Assembly: GCA_021613375.1 (NCBI GenBank)
Contig: CM038727.1
Coordinates: forward strand, 7,525,942-7,589,941
Direction of reading: 5' to 3'
Length of the DNA stretch: 64,000 nt
Source: Megaleporinus macrocephalus
Taxonomy: Eukaryota > Chordata > Actinopteri > Characiformes > Anostomidae
Positions 1 to 15,283 of this stretch are shown here, one piece after another. The notes under the pieces were generated by a model, which saw only the letters and a program-made list of their open reading frames with translations, ran no database searches and was not told the DNA's origin. Positions within the stretch are counted from its first letter, which is position 1. The number at the start of each line of letters is the position of its first letter. The position numbers and the translations under genes are program-made.

Positions 1-89
1 TCCGCTCAGCTAACCACAATAAATACAGTTATATGGGAGGAGACCAGAGAGACAGTAAGAAGTTCTAATGGGACAACAATGTCTCCTCC

Positions 90-184
90 GAGGTTAATAA
101 CACAGTGGGTGGGTGATATGAGAAGGTGGTCTGAGGTTAATAACACAGTGGGGGGATAATATGAAAAGGTGGTCTGAGGTTACT
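90..184. repeat. 43-bp tandem duplication
   Basis: GAGGTTAATAACACAGTGGG begins at 90 and 133, with a short third start at 176. The two units differ at a few positions. Confidence 0.8.
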
Positions 185-1204
185 TATGGAGACATGTTTA
201 ATTACTCTGTACTCTCGGAAGGTGTAGACGGTTCAGCAATGAAAAACTATAAAAGTACTGAAGCGTATCAGTACCTGCACAGTGGGAAGGTGGGCGTGTC
301 CTCCTACACACAGACGGTGAGTTTATATTTCTGAAAGCCGGTTAAACCCAAGTCCAGCCAGCTGCCCGAGCCCCTCTGCGTTGGTGTTAATTACAGTCCA
401 GATAGCCTAGCACGGTGGACACTGATCAGAGAACAGTTACTGAACTGATAGACTCACCAGCACCCGACACGTCTGCTTCCTCTGAGCTTCATAAGCGAGA
501 CATTTCTCTGGATAAGGAAGCTCTGGTGCTGGTTCTCCTCCACAGAATGGTAAGAACAGACATACGGAGGTTTGGGTGGATGTTTTAAATTTAGAGCTTC
601 AGTCATAGACGCAGGTGGTCTTCTTTGGAAGGCGGCCCCCAACACTCTGATCTTTATGTGCTGTGTTTGTAACTCTGTTGTTCAAGCCAAGTTTTCATCT
701 ACTTCCAATTACTGACTCCCTCTAACTGAACATGTTATGCTAGTCATTTTATATGTTTGTTGTCGTTTTGCTTGTAATCAGTATCAACGTATCCGCGCTC
801 GCACCGGAAGTTCTAACGCAAAGTAAACAAAGATGCCCCCCCCAGTGTTGTCATGGAAAATAGCATGAATAGTGATATGACAGAATCTGTGATGGTCCTT
901 TCATTTAGATACCTCCAGCAGCTCCTGCAGTGGACTGTGCTGGACGGTGTTCACGAGACATGTACGGATAGACCAAGGAGTGCCAAATTAGCCAAGGTTT
1001 ATTAAAACATTAAAATTAAAATGTCTTTATAAACATATATATTCTGTTAGGTGTGCCCAAACTTTTGACTGGTAGTGTACTATATATCTGGGGCAACTTG
1101 TTAAACGCAGCCAGTGCACAGTTCATAATTAATTAAGCTAATGAACTAATACACACATTGCCCATTATAGGAGCACAATTAGAGACTATAGTCCATCTTT
1201 ACCC
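185..1204. other. intron, little recognisable
   Basis: No conserved exon was found. Positions 1048-1080 carry the motif AAACTTTTGACTGGTAGTG, the reverse complement of the transposon-end motif amplified at 58.9-60.7 kb. Position 545-466 (minus) has an exon-like open stretch with a GTGAGT donor, but no family resemblance was seen. Confidence 0.4.
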
Positions 1205-1975
1205 TGTTCTTTAATGGTAAGGACCCCCACAGGACCACCACAGAGCAGGTACTATTAGGGGGGTATCATTCTCAGCACTGCTGTGACACTGACATGGCTG
1301 TGTTAGTGCTGGTATGAGTGGATCAGACACAGCAGTGCTGCTGCTGGGGTGTTTAAACTCCTCAGTGTCACTGCTGGACTGAGAATCGTCCACCAACCAA
1401 AACTATCCAGACAGCAGTGTCCTGTGGGCAGCGTCCTGTGACCACTGAGACCACTAGGGGAACTAAGCTGTTGACCCTGACTTTCCATGGTGGACCAACA
1501 AGGTAGGAGTGGTTTAAACACTCCAGCAGCCCTGCTGTGTCTGATTAACTCACACAAGCACAACACACACTAACATACCACCACTACATCAGTGTCACTG
1601 AGAATGACCCACCACCCAAATAATACCTGCTCTGTGGTTGACACCACAGTGCTGCTGCTGCTGCTGGAGTGTTTAAACACCTCAGTGTCACTGCTGGACT
1701 GAGAATCGTCCACCAACCAAAACTATCCAGACAGCAGTGTCCTGTGGGCGGCGTCCAGTGTCCACTGATGAAGAACTAGAGAACACAAACTGTGCAGCAG
1801 CAGATAGTATCTCTGACTTTACATCTACAAGGTGGACCAGCAAGTAGTAGGAGTGTCTAATAGAGTGGACAGTGAGTGGACACACTGTTTAAACACTCCA
1901 GCAGCAGCCCTGCTGTGTCTGATCCACTTGTACCAGCACAACACATACAAACACACTACCACCACCCAAATAAAC
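1205..1975. mobile_element. two adjoining copies of an otophysan foldback repeat
   Basis: Arms such as GTGGATCAGACACAGCAGTG and its near reverse complement, plus CTCAGTGTCACTGCTGGACT, make each copy an imperfect palindrome of about 400 bp. TTTAAAC occurs at both shoulders. The first copy spans about 1205-1640 and the second about 1620-1975. A third, partial copy is at 43118-43340. The repeat has no coding capacity. Its terminal sequence (AGGACCCCCACAGGACCACC) suggests a nonautonomous DNA transposon (inference). Confidence 0.7.
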
Positions 1976-2184
1976 AGATGAACTACAGTCTGTAAGTGTA
2001 GAACTACAAAGTGTTATGCTAAATGCTAATGTTATATGGTGATTCCCATAGAGGCGCTAGCACAGATCTGTATTAATGATGGATATACATTGAAGAAAGA
2101 CATTTCAGAAGACCAACGCATTATAGCTTTAACAAACCAGCTTTTTAAAAAATAAACATATAAAATAAATAATAAATATTTTGA

Positions 2185-2320
2185 TTCTGGTGTGCTCTTT
2201 GATGGCTGGTGGTCTGTCCATGGTGTTTCCTGGTTTATGCCTAATGAGCACCGGGAAAGGCTCCAGCACCCCAACCTCCGGCCCCCAACGGCAACCCAGG
2301 AGGATAATCGGCTTAGAGTG
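2185..2320 (+). mobile_element. diverged copy of a LINE/SINE-type 3' tail repeat
   Basis: It shares CTGTCCATGGTGTTTCCTGG and GGCTCCAGCACCCCAAC with the better copy at 7355-7578. It is degenerate. Confidence 0.5.
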
Positions 2321-2572
2321 AAGACATGATTCTGATGCAAATCTTTAGAGCTCGTTTCTAAAGACCTTTAGGATCTTACGCCATGGATAGAAAGCCTTCT
2401 GTTGGCAATCTGGTTCTCACTCGCATGTCGCCCCAGATTTCCAAGCTCACAGATGTTCTTTTCGCAAGATCATGTCTGGACTCGCTCTTCTCCGCTTGAA
2501 GTCAGTGATGGAATTGGTGATTGAAACTCAAGCACATCGTCACTGTTGACGATTTTCATACAACGCCTGAAC

Positions 2573-3286
2573 CAGGGCTGAAACGATTCCTCGAGAAACT
2601 CTTTGCCTCAAAGATTCGTTTAATCCATACAACCACATACAGCGCACTGTTTCACACGGATGACTTTATGGTGCTTACGGTGTTGCCAGGTGATACGAAG
2701 AAGACGTGATTTGATGGAGCGGATTGTAAAATAGAGAAAGAGAGAGAGAGAATAAGGAGAGGTGAACAGAAGAGACGGGTCAGAGAAAACCATACACAGT
2801 GTCCAACGTCTACTGTAAAACTGAACTAGCCGGGGGGGGGCGTTACTGAGCGCCAACCTGAATAAAGATGTGACTGAAGTTAGCTTCTTATGTGAATTCC
2901 GCCGTTCCTCCTTAAATGATGCAGCAGTTACAGACATCAGAATAAAACTTCTATACCATTTAAGGTGGAACGAGGTGTTTAAATAAGAAGCTAACTTCAG
3001 AAAGCAAGCAACGGAGCTTTCCCAGTAAATTGATAGCGAGTCTGAGTTTTACGGTAACCCCCTAGCCGAGCACCACATCAGAGTTTCAGCACTGTAATTA
3101 CTAATAATAGTAATTATTAAAATGTTTTCTTTTAAACTGTATTATATGCAATTTAAGCAATAAATGTTAAGAAACCTGTCTTATTTTATTGTTATATTTT
3201 ATTGTTTTTTAATAAAAAATATATATATTTTATCCGAATAATCAATAGAATACTCGATTACTAAAATAATCGATAGCTGCAGCCCT
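2573..3286. mobile_element. hAT-like nonautonomous element
   Basis: The left end CAGGGCTGAAACGATTCCTC and the right end ...ATCGATAGCTGCAGCCCT are inverted copies of CAGGGCTG followed by ATCGATT-type sequence, typical of fish hAT MITEs. There is no open transposase. An internal hairpin pairs CTGAAGTTAGCTTCTTA (2874-2890) with 2984-3000. A clean 8-bp target duplication was not found. Confidence 0.6.
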
Positions 3287-3299
3287 AGTTTGAACGTGT

Positions 3300-3470
3300 C
3301 AGCCGAAATTTACATTGTGTGAGAATTGCAAGGTTAACGGACCAATGGAAGTGCTCCAAAATAGCTTGGAAAAACTTCTGGTTCCATTGACTTCCATTGA
3401 AAGTTAAGAAGGTTTTTGGCCTCTCTTGTAAAGTTTTCCTCTTTGGACAGTGACGACATGATGTCATCAT
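3300..3470. repeat. dispersed repeat, copy 1 of 3
   Basis: GGTTCCATTGACTTCCATTG and GGCCTCTCTTGTAAAGTT recur at 32636-32730 and 42800-43045 in the same orientation. The class is unknown. Confidence 0.65.
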
Positions 3471-3634
3471 GTTCACATGATGTCATTAATATCGCTGTAT
3501 TAGTGCCTATTGAAACTAAATGCACTGTAGTTGAAATCTTATTGCCTACATGGGCCGTAACTATTTATGCACTAGATGCAGGTCATGCCAATGAAGCCAC
3601 TGTGAAAAGAGCTGAATATAAAGGGGGCGAGGAG

Positions 3635-3637
<3 letters not shown>

Positions 3638-3686
<49 letters not shown>
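3638..3686. repeat. (GA)n microsatellite
   Basis: An uninterrupted GA run of about 24 copies. Confidence 0.95.
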
Positions 3687-3689
<3 letters not shown>

Positions 3690-4659
3690 TCTCTTTCCCA
3701 CAGGGACCATTTAAAGCCTGTGCGCTCTGTAATCTTGCTCCCATGGAAAACAAGCGGGCTACTCTGGAGGTCCGGCGGTTAACGATGTCGCTCCTGGCCC
3801 GTTTCTCTCAGGGCACGGAGGGCGTGTGTGCGGAAGGCGAAAGAAAGAGCGGACGGCTGAATGAAAGGATTTCGCTCCAATTTCTTTGTGTGCTGTGCAA
3901 AAGCCGGTCTGCGGTGTTCTCTGCCCCGCGAATGACCTGCCCGTCGGCACCGCAAGCAGGAGCACACACACGGCACAGGGAGGTCACACACACACAAAGC
4001 CCACACATTAGCCTCTCATTAGCATTCCACATAGCCGCTACCGCCGACATCTACCGCATAATAAACACAGGTGACATATCAGCCACACCGCCCTCTACAG
4101 CTGTGAAGGATAATGCCATTGCAAACATTCAATTTCCTTCCCGCAACCATGCAGGACAGCACCAAATCATGGGTGAGCAACCTCAGCTCCAAAAATGGTT
4201 CAATGGTTCTGGTTCAATTTTACTCTCGCGAGTTGTTTTTTTTTTTTTACACGCGAGCGAAATATTGGCGCTCAAGTTTTCAGAGGGGGTGGTTCTGACA
4301 GTTTGGGGGCGGGGCTTCCATTGTGACTCAGCAAACTAGCTAGCTATGGTATCCTAGCGCTAGATAGCTGTTTCTCCAGCTGGCGTCGCAACAGCGGGCG
4401 GAAATGATCATACAGTTAAGCCCGCCCACTTAGAGAGAAGATATGATTGCCTGGCCCCCTCTGTACATGAACAGCGGGACCACCAATCACCAGCATTCTG
4501 CGGAGGCATCACAGTCCTTATAGGGGGGACACAGACTCACAGGCTTTTACTTAACCCCTCACCCTCCAACACAGATTGAATAGACACGTTTGAATAATTT
4601 ATTTATCTATATTTTTATAATTGTTTAGATGTTGATTGTCAAACTGTAAGTAGATCAAA
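3690..4659. other. intron, no conserved exon seen
   Basis: The open frames here lack recognisable motifs. A poly-T run lies at 4237-4250. Confidence 0.4.
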
Positions 4660-5481
4660 TAAAATCATATATATATATATATATATACTAAAAAAGCTAA
4701 TTAAATAAATACAGTAAAAACTGCAGTCATTAAACTCAGACTCTGTTATTTTAAACTAAATCTGTAATCATTAAATGTGGAATATTGAATTTCTGCTGCT
4801 GTTCTGTTTGTACCGGTCAGATCTGGTCTGTATGGTGTTCTGGGTTATTTGTTTTGTGCTAGCTGTGTGTGCTAGCTCTGCTGTTTGCTGATACTCACTG
4901 TATTCAGCTGTGTTCAGTGCTGTATCAGATTATTAGTGTTAAATGTCTGAGTCACATACAGTAAACACTGTCAGACGGACGATATCGTAACGTCCGGCTG
5001 TACGTGTTGAGGGATGGACAAGAAAGGCGTTGGAATGAACAGTCATTGCTCTATTACCTGCCCCCCCTACACTATCCTCCAATCACTCACTTGTCTTATA
5101 CCCTAAACACAACTGTGCATGTTTAACAGTCAGTAAATACAGAACATCACTGCAGATTCACTACAATATGTTTTCTATCAGCGCATGCCGTGAACGATGC
5201 TTTAGTCAGTCTGTTGAAACTGAAATTGTATGTATTTCCACCTAGTGGTTCAGATAGGAATTGCAGGGAGCTGGCCAGAGGGGGTTTTACAGAGGGCTCC
5301 TCTTCCTGGAGGAAACGCTAGCTGGAAATAGAGAAATTAGGCTCATTTGTTTAACGCCATCGATCAGCTCTCAGGATTGGCTAAATTGGAGAAATATCGG
5401 CCGATCACCGATCACCGATCACATATTTAGATTAAAAATCGTCCGATACCGATACATAGCCAAACGATCCTTCCATCTCTA
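4660..5481. mobile_element. hAT-like element, 5'-incomplete copy
   Basis: It ends in CGATCCTTCCATCTCTA at 5481, after repeated CCGATCACCGATCA. Its interior (CAGTAAAAACTGCAGTCATT; CCGGTCAGATCTGGTC) occurs inverted inside the copy at 61779-62388. No open transposase. Confidence 0.6.
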
Positions 5482-5496
5482 GTTACAACTGCATAG

Positions 5497-5740
5497 CTTG
5501 CCTGTGGACCTGTCTCCCATCAAAAAGGTCTGCTAAATTATGAAGTGCAACAGACATGGAGGAAGGCCCCGTACAGATGTGCAGCTGGAGCCTCGTATCA
5601 TGAAAGAATGGCAGAAGAAAAAGAATCTGCTTTCAAAACTGGATCAGTTGGTGTCTTCAGGTTCCCACAGCCTTATTAAACATTAAGTACTATTAGGAGA
5701 AAAGGTGATGTAACACAGTGGTACATAGGAACAGGAGCTT
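5497..5740 (+). pseudogene. Tc1/mariner transposase C-terminal remnant
   Basis: Translation gives VDLSPIKKVC, stop, IMKCNRHGGRPRTDVQLEP and RIMKEWQKK, ending near LVSSGSHSLIK, then KRKGDVTQW in another frame. DLSPIxxV is the conserved block around the last acidic residue of Tc1/mariner (DLSPIEN in active enzymes; here KK replaces EN, so the catalytic acid is lost). Stops and frameshifts make it dead. It directly abuts the hAT copy ending at 5481. Confidence 0.75.
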
Positions 5741-6333
5741 CCCAAGAAGAAAGCAAGGCGGGCAGCTAATTTGGAACAAGAGACGTGAAACATCAGAAAG
5801 TGTTTTGTTCACTGATCACTGCTCTTATTAGTATTTCACATACCTGTCCCAACTTTTCTAACTGATATGGTGAACATGCACCACTGCACGTCACTTGTAT
5901 AGTCTGGAATAGTCAGTACTGGAATGGATTTAGAGCTTTTTCAGACCATGTCATACATTCTTACGTACGAGTGTCACACATGCGGGCTCAAAAGGAAAGT
6001 CCAACTTAATGCTGAGACCTAAAATTATCTCCAAATTAACATTACACTGATAATGATATGATGATAATAGTAAACAATTTACTTACATCCTCAGAAGACA
6101 CTTCCTTAAAGTTTTGACTGAGTTCTCTTTGAACAGATTCAGATTGATCCACTTCTGAGGATCCAAAGTACAACGCAAAGTGTTGTTCTGCAAATTGCAT
6201 GCAATTACATTTTTCCACCAGAGGGGTCTCCAAATCCCTGAATCCTGCTTAGTGGTGACTGCATATAGAATGGGTAAACTGATGAATGGCCTAGATGTAA
6301 ATACAACACTGAGAATAATGTTTTATTTAAAAC

Positions 6334-6806
6334 TAGAGATGGACTGATGAGCGTTTTTGAGGCCGATTCCGATCACCGATCACCTTTCAGCGCGATCGGC
6401 CGATAGCCGATACCGATCAGGGGCGGGGTATATGCCACGGCAGGGCTACATGTAGTTATTAGTGCAAGCAAGTCATGAAACATGGTCTAAACTGGTTTAC
6501 TATCATTTTTAATGAGCTCATATGAAACAGCATAATATGTTAAACATAATTAACAGTATATAAACAAAGTAAATCATACAAATATCCTCAATACTGCAAT
6601 CATTAAATTTAGGGAGCTGGCTGGAAAGCTCCTCTTCCTGGATGAAACGGTAGCTGGAAAAACAGAAATTAGGCTCATTTGTTTAACGTCATCGATCGGC
6701 TCTCGGGATCGGCTAAACTGGAGAAATACTGGCCGATCACCGATCACATGTTTTCATTAAAAATCGGCCGGTACCGATTCATAGCCGATCGATCCTTCCA
6801 TCTCTA
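6334..6806. mobile_element. hAT-like nonautonomous element, complete short copy
   Basis: Its ends TAGAGATGGACTGATGAGCG and ...CGATCCTTCCATCTCTA are inverted. The subterminal CCGATCACCGATCAC blocks are rich in CCGAT/GATCGG motifs, as is usual for hAT transposase binding regions. It is 473 bp with no coding capacity. Confidence 0.7.
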
Positions 6807-7208
6807 TTTAAAACCCTTTAAAACTACTTTTATATTTTAAAAAAAACCCTCAAACAGATTCATCCATTGGAGGCTGTATCTTCTTATCCTGGGACATCAA
6901 AGCTTTCATACTAAAGAGGTAAGGCTTTGATCAATTTTTGGTTTTATGCAGCACTTACAATATTTTTATCAAACATGTAACCCTACATATTAGTATTTTC
7001 CTTGCATGCAACACTTAAAGGTGGCAAAAAATTATGGTTGTATGCAAAATATATATAATGTTTATAAATATCATAGGTGAATTTTGTTCACTTTTACCTC
7101 TGGCTGGTTATGTATGAAGCCTCAACTGCATTTCTGTTCTCTGCACTCTGCAGTAAACGCATGCTGACCTTAACTGGACCAGACAAACACCATAGCCCCC
7201 GCAGGGCT

Positions 7209-7224
7209 ACACTCCAGAGAATGA

Positions 7225-7278
<54 letters not shown>
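7209..7278. repeat. (GA)n microsatellite
   Basis: A pure GA run ending in GAGAGCACAC. Confidence 0.95.
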
Positions 7279-7279
<1 letters not shown>

Positions 7280-7354
7280 ACACTAGGCCACCCTAAAAAA
7301 ACTGTGGCTATTCTGATATTTGTGAGATAATTAACATTGAATCTCACAATCTAG

Positions 7355-7578
7355 TGTATGTTCTCCCCGTGCTTGAGTGGGTTTCCTCCAGGTACTCCGG
7401 TTTCCTCCCACAGTCCAAACACATGCATGTTGGGTTGATCACTCACTCTAAACTGCCTGTAGGTGTGAGTGTGTGTTGGCCATGCAATGGACTGGAGACC
7501 TGTCCATGGTGTTCTGTCACCTTCAGCCAATGACGCTGGTATTGGCTCCAGCACCCCCAAGACAATAGATGGATGGAA
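7355..7578 (+). mobile_element. LINE/SINE-type 3' tail repeat, best copy
   Basis: GTTTCCTCCAGGTACTCCGG, TTTCCTCCCACAGTCCAAAC, TGGACTGGAGACCTGTCCAT and a terminal ATGGATGG form a tail that I recognise as widespread in fish genomes. Other copies are at 2185-2320, 9566-9665 and 23640-23850 (minus). The exact family is not assigned. Confidence 0.65.
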
Positions 7579-7739
7579 GGAATCACACTATACTATAGTT
7601 TTATCTCCAACGTTAACTGTAGCACCTAAACCGTCTTAGATAAACTTCCAAACTTTGTTTTGATAGTCTACTGTAGGTGTTTTGTAGAAGCTCAGTCTGT
7701 TTTTAAAGGGAACATATAATAAACCACCCCACCCCACGA

Positions 7740-8335
7740 ATAAGAATAAGACTTCAGCCTGCTGGACTGCTTTTCCAGCCTGGACCAGTACATTGGCAAT
7801 GAAAAAGGTCTAAAACTGGGATCAACAGCACCAGTGTGTAGTAAAACTGCAGACAACGTAACAAATTAAAAATAATTCTGCTGTGTTTCTTTGTCCATTT
7901 AGCACTTACTAACACTATCAGCTGAGGACTGTAAAGGACTGACCACCAGGGCCCCCCCGTCACTTGGCACCAACCAGTTCTCCTCTCCATTTGTGCCATT
8001 TGCTCCATCCTTGACTGCATCACTGTATCATCCACCTGATGTAGCACCCGTACAGCTTCTAAAGCTTCTACCATCAGACTCAGCTTTAGTTTATAAACTG
8101 TAAATACTGTTCGACCTGAGGAGGATGGGTCTCTGCTTGTGAGTCTGGTTCCTCCCAAGGTTTCTTCCTCCAGTTGAGGGAGTTTTTCCTTGCCACTGAT
8201 GCGTCTGGTTTGCTCACAGGGGGATAAACAGCTGTGATTTCATGTTTTTCATGTTTTTAAAATTCCTGTAAAGCTGCTTTGTGACAACATCGTTGTAAAA
8301 AGCGCTATACAAATAAACTTGACTTGAGGAGATAA
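7740..8335 (+). mobile_element. retroelement-like 3' region ending GCGCTATACAAATAAACTTG
   Basis: CTTCCTCCAGTTGAGGGAG, GTAAAGCTGCTTTGTGACAA and the end GCGCTATACAAATAAACTTG form a familiar teleost dispersed repeat. The same end closes the element at 38560-40292. No reading frame is conserved. Confidence 0.6.
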
Positions 8336-8378
8336 ATTAATGGAAATATCATTTTATCGAAGCGTGATGTTGATGTTA

Positions 8379-9231
8379 TGCTGACCGTACACCAAACGAT
8401 TTTCAAGCGATTCTACTGTGGCAGACAAATTTCCAGTTTCTGAATAAAATCATCTTGCTGGAGTTGAGTCGCACTCAAGTCATCTCGATGGTTTAGTGTG
8501 AGGTGGTCAAGACTGCAGGTTTAAGTCAGTCTTTTTCTCGATAAAAACCGTGTTTAATATTATCATAAGTCTGAAGTCTTGGCTCACACAAATAGTGACG
8601 TGAACTTTGTTGACAACCAATAGGAGAGCTCTATTTACCACCAAACGTGAAGCCGCAAGGAACGCGCCCCCGCGTGCAGCTCCTCCAACACGGTCTGTGA
8701 GGAAAGTCTGGCGGGTAAAGAAGTTAGACATAGAGGGGAGTCTGGCGAGGGTTCGGAAACTGCGATTCTCCTGGGCTGTACAGAAGGAGGAGAAACTGGT
8801 GGAGCTGTGGAGTGAGCTGTGGAGTGAGCAAGAGTGCCTCTTTTTACGTGTCTTCCCATTTATACCACGACAGAGTGGAAAAGGAGAAAAGGTGGACAGA
8901 AATCCTAAAACCCTCGAAATCCCTGCTGAGTATGCTATACTAAAACACCGCTGAAGAGGGCTACAGTGTTTACAATTAGTCTACCAGCGGACCGTACACT
9001 TCAGATGAATATTGCTAACTTTATTCATATAAATTTGAAATAATCTCAAAAGGAATCTAGTTACAGTCTAAAAATAGTAAATAGTGACTCTGAAAGACCC
9101 CCAGTCTTTGCAAAATCATAGCGTGTGACTAGCCTGTGACTAAAAGTCTGTGACTAGTCTTTAGATGTGAGAGACTTTAGTCTATTAAACGACTTTTCAG
9201 AGTCTTTTAAAAGTCTAGAGTACGACCAGCA
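8379..9231. mobile_element. PIF/Harbinger-like nonautonomous element
   Basis: Its ends TGCTGACCGTAC (8379-8390) and GTACGACCAGCA (9220-9231) are inverted with 10 of 12 matches. They are flanked by TTA on both sides (8376-8378 and 9232-9234), the 3-bp TTA/TAA target duplication expected of PIF/Harbinger. The 853-bp body carries a broken MADF-type domain, which is the partner protein domain of this superfamily. No DDE transposase is present. Confidence 0.65.
8764..8950 (+). pseudogene. MADF (Myb/SANT-like) domain remnant with a frameshift
   Basis: One frame reads FSWAVQKEEKLVELWSELWS then EQECLF. It continues in a neighbouring frame as YHDRVEKEKRWTEILK, then shifts again to LEIPAEYAILKHR. The W..EEKLVELW..Q.CLF...YHDR..KE..W.EI...L pattern is that of MADF DNA-binding domains. 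A 12-bp tandem duplication (GAGCTGTGGAGT) doubles LWSE. The frameshifts prevent expression of an intact domain. It lies inside the Harbinger-like element at 8379-9231. Confidence 0.65.
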
Positions 9232-9381
9232 TTACTCGCTGCAGCATCCACATCAATACTAACCCTATTAGTCTGTTAGTTAAACATCTGTAATGTTCAT
9301 TTCTTTCGATCAGCTCATGAAGACACTATGTTACTGTATCTGTAATCCACTGTGCTGGTTTCAGTTCGGGTTTCGGTTTCA

Positions 9382-9665
<284 letters not shown>

Positions 9666-9728
9666 TATATAGGTTTAAGAACAGTTCTACAACATTTGGC
9701 TGGTAGTGTTCTAAAACTTTTGAGGTAG

Positions 9729-9846
<118 letters not shown>

Positions 9847-10173
9847 TACACTACCGCTCAAAAGTTTAGGATCACTTTAGAATTTCATTTCATGCAATTC
9901 ACAAACAACATTGTCCATTTCACAATTAATGTAAGTGTATCAGATGTTTTTTAAAGAATAAAAATGTTTATATTAAAGTCTATTTTTGTATAGAGGCTTA
10001 TTTTGCATATAGTCCTGTTATCAGCAATTCTCAGTCCTCTGTCTAAATCTCCTGGTACAACCACCAATCCAAGTTAAGGATGTTATTGGACTAATTGGTT
10101 TCTTTAGAGACCCGTCAGTCCATTGTTGTGTCAACAAGAACATTTCACTGTGATCCCAAACTTTTAAGCGATA

Positions 10174-10176
<3 letters not shown>
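9847..10176 (+). mobile_element. Tc1/mariner-type MITE, internally deleted copy
   Basis: The left end ACACTACCGCTCAAAAGTTT and the right end AAACTTTTAAGCGATAGTCT are inverted. The element is embedded between two TA repeats (Tc1 elements insert at TA). It matches 50836-51311 base for base over long stretches but lacks about 150 bp between ACTAATTGG and TCTTTAGAGACC. Confidence 0.75.

Positions 10177-10231
<55 letters not shown>
10177..10231. repeat. (TA)n microsatellite
   Basis: A pure TA run to the right of the MITE. Confidence 0.95.
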
Positions 10232-10233
<2 letters not shown>

Positions 10234-10989
10234 GAGCCAAAGAGAGGAGACGAGACAGAGAATAGAGAAGTAAAAGGTAAAAGAGGACATTATCAGCTGC
10301 TGCAGCACCAGATTCTGAATGTATTACCACGTCTTCATCCACTCAGCCTTCCTCCTGCTCCATCTCCATCCTACAGTGCCCATCTAATACACCTCTATCT
10401 ATTACATCTCACTGAGATAGAAAACAGCAAGAAAGCCTGAAGAAGATGAGCACTGCAGAGAGAGAGAGAGATGGAGAAACAGCTAGAAAGGGAGGGCGGG
10501 TAGGGGTGGACCGAGGACGGGGAACAAAAAAAAGAAGAAAGTAAAAGAAAGAGAGTTGGAAGAGAGAGGCATAATAGGAAGAGAAGAGGGCAGAAAGGAA
10601 GAGGGACGTACACCATAAGACACAGAGGGATGAGGAGCAGAGAGGATGAGGGGATGAGGGGAAATGTGTGCTGAGACACAGCAGGGAGTCTGTGCAGAGA
10701 CAGCACCAATCTCTCTGTTTCTGCTCTCAGTGGAATAAACCAATTCTCCTCACCGATTCCTCCCTCGGCCAAACATCCCTCCCTCAAGTCTCTCTCTCTT
10801 TCTCTTCCTCTGTGTGCATGCTGTCGCTCTCTCTCTACACTGGCCTCATTTTGAAACATTAGCGTCTCCTTTTGTCCAGTAAGAATGTCACTGTTAGTGA
10901 GAATTGCTGTGAGGAAATTCTAGCTGCACTTAAAGCTGCTCAAATCTGACACACGGATTTGCATCATCAATGAGAAAACATGGAAGGGA
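10232..10989. other. intron, purine-rich segment without gene
   Basis: From about 10435 to 10660 the plus strand is GA-rich; 10755-10850 is pyrimidine-rich. Open frames here are low-complexity products. Confidence 0.5.
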
Positions 10990-14790
<3,801 letters not shown>

Positions 14791-14864
14791 TACTTCTTGC
14801 GGCACTCGCTGGCACGGTCAATTTTAAACTCTGGAAGACTGACGAAGCCTTCAGCTTTCTCATC
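14791..14864 (-). CDS. cnksr2: cnksr2 exon, middle of PH domain (residues 291-315)
   Basis: This 74-nt exon has acceptor CCCTGCTAG|GATGAG and donor GAAGTA|GTAAGTG, phase 0 to 2. It encodes DEKAEGFVSLPEFKIDRASE followed by CRKKY, the last codon split. GFVSLPEFKID corresponds to PH strands 5-6. A (GA)n tract at 14881-14930 on the plus strand gives the sense acceptor an extended pyrimidine tract. The upstream intron contains the 4-kb 40-bp array with many GTGAGT sites. Skipping would shift the frame inside the PH domain. Confidence 0.96.
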
Positions 14865-14877
14865 CTAGCAGGGACAG

Positions 14878-14985
14878 CAAGACAGAGAGAGAGAGAGAGA
14901 GAGAGAAAGAGAAACAGAAAGAGAGAGAGAGTCAGTTAACATCGTACACACACACATACACACAGACAGACACAAACACACAACT
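14878..14985. repeat. GA and CA microsatellites next to an acceptor
   Basis: GA-rich 14881-14932, then CA-rich 14945-14985 on the plus strand. In sense this is a CT tract 14 nt upstream of the PH middle exon acceptor. Confidence 0.85.
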
Positions 14986-15283
14986 GTAATGACACCTCCA
15001 TTCTCATTAGGAGTCACACCTCCCTCTTTTCTCTCCTCCTGGCTCCCATTCTTCTCATGGGGAGAGGCGCTGTTGCAGCACTTTAAGCCTTGTGACAGGG
15101 ACTTTACAGGAATAAATGAAAGACATAAATCGTTGTAGGGCTCCGTAAGCCTGCCTGTGTTTGCAAAACCCACGCAGCCCAGTACTCGGGGACAAGGTCA
15201 TCAATTACAGCGTAGTGAGGCCGGGGCTGAGGAATCCCTCTGGAGCTGAAACAGACCGAGCTACAGAGCTACAGAGCTACAGC

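Noticed and set aside
466..545. Minus-strand exon-like stretch with AG before and GTGAGT after
   Set aside because: The encoded peptide in any frame does not resemble the expected next CNK2 segment, and phase 0 entry does not give a conserved block. Probably a chance splice-site pair or repeat.
3416..4339. 307-codon plus frame through a GA repeat
   Set aside because: Low-complexity core with unrelated flanks, no family motif and no splice support; it crosses a dispersed repeat.
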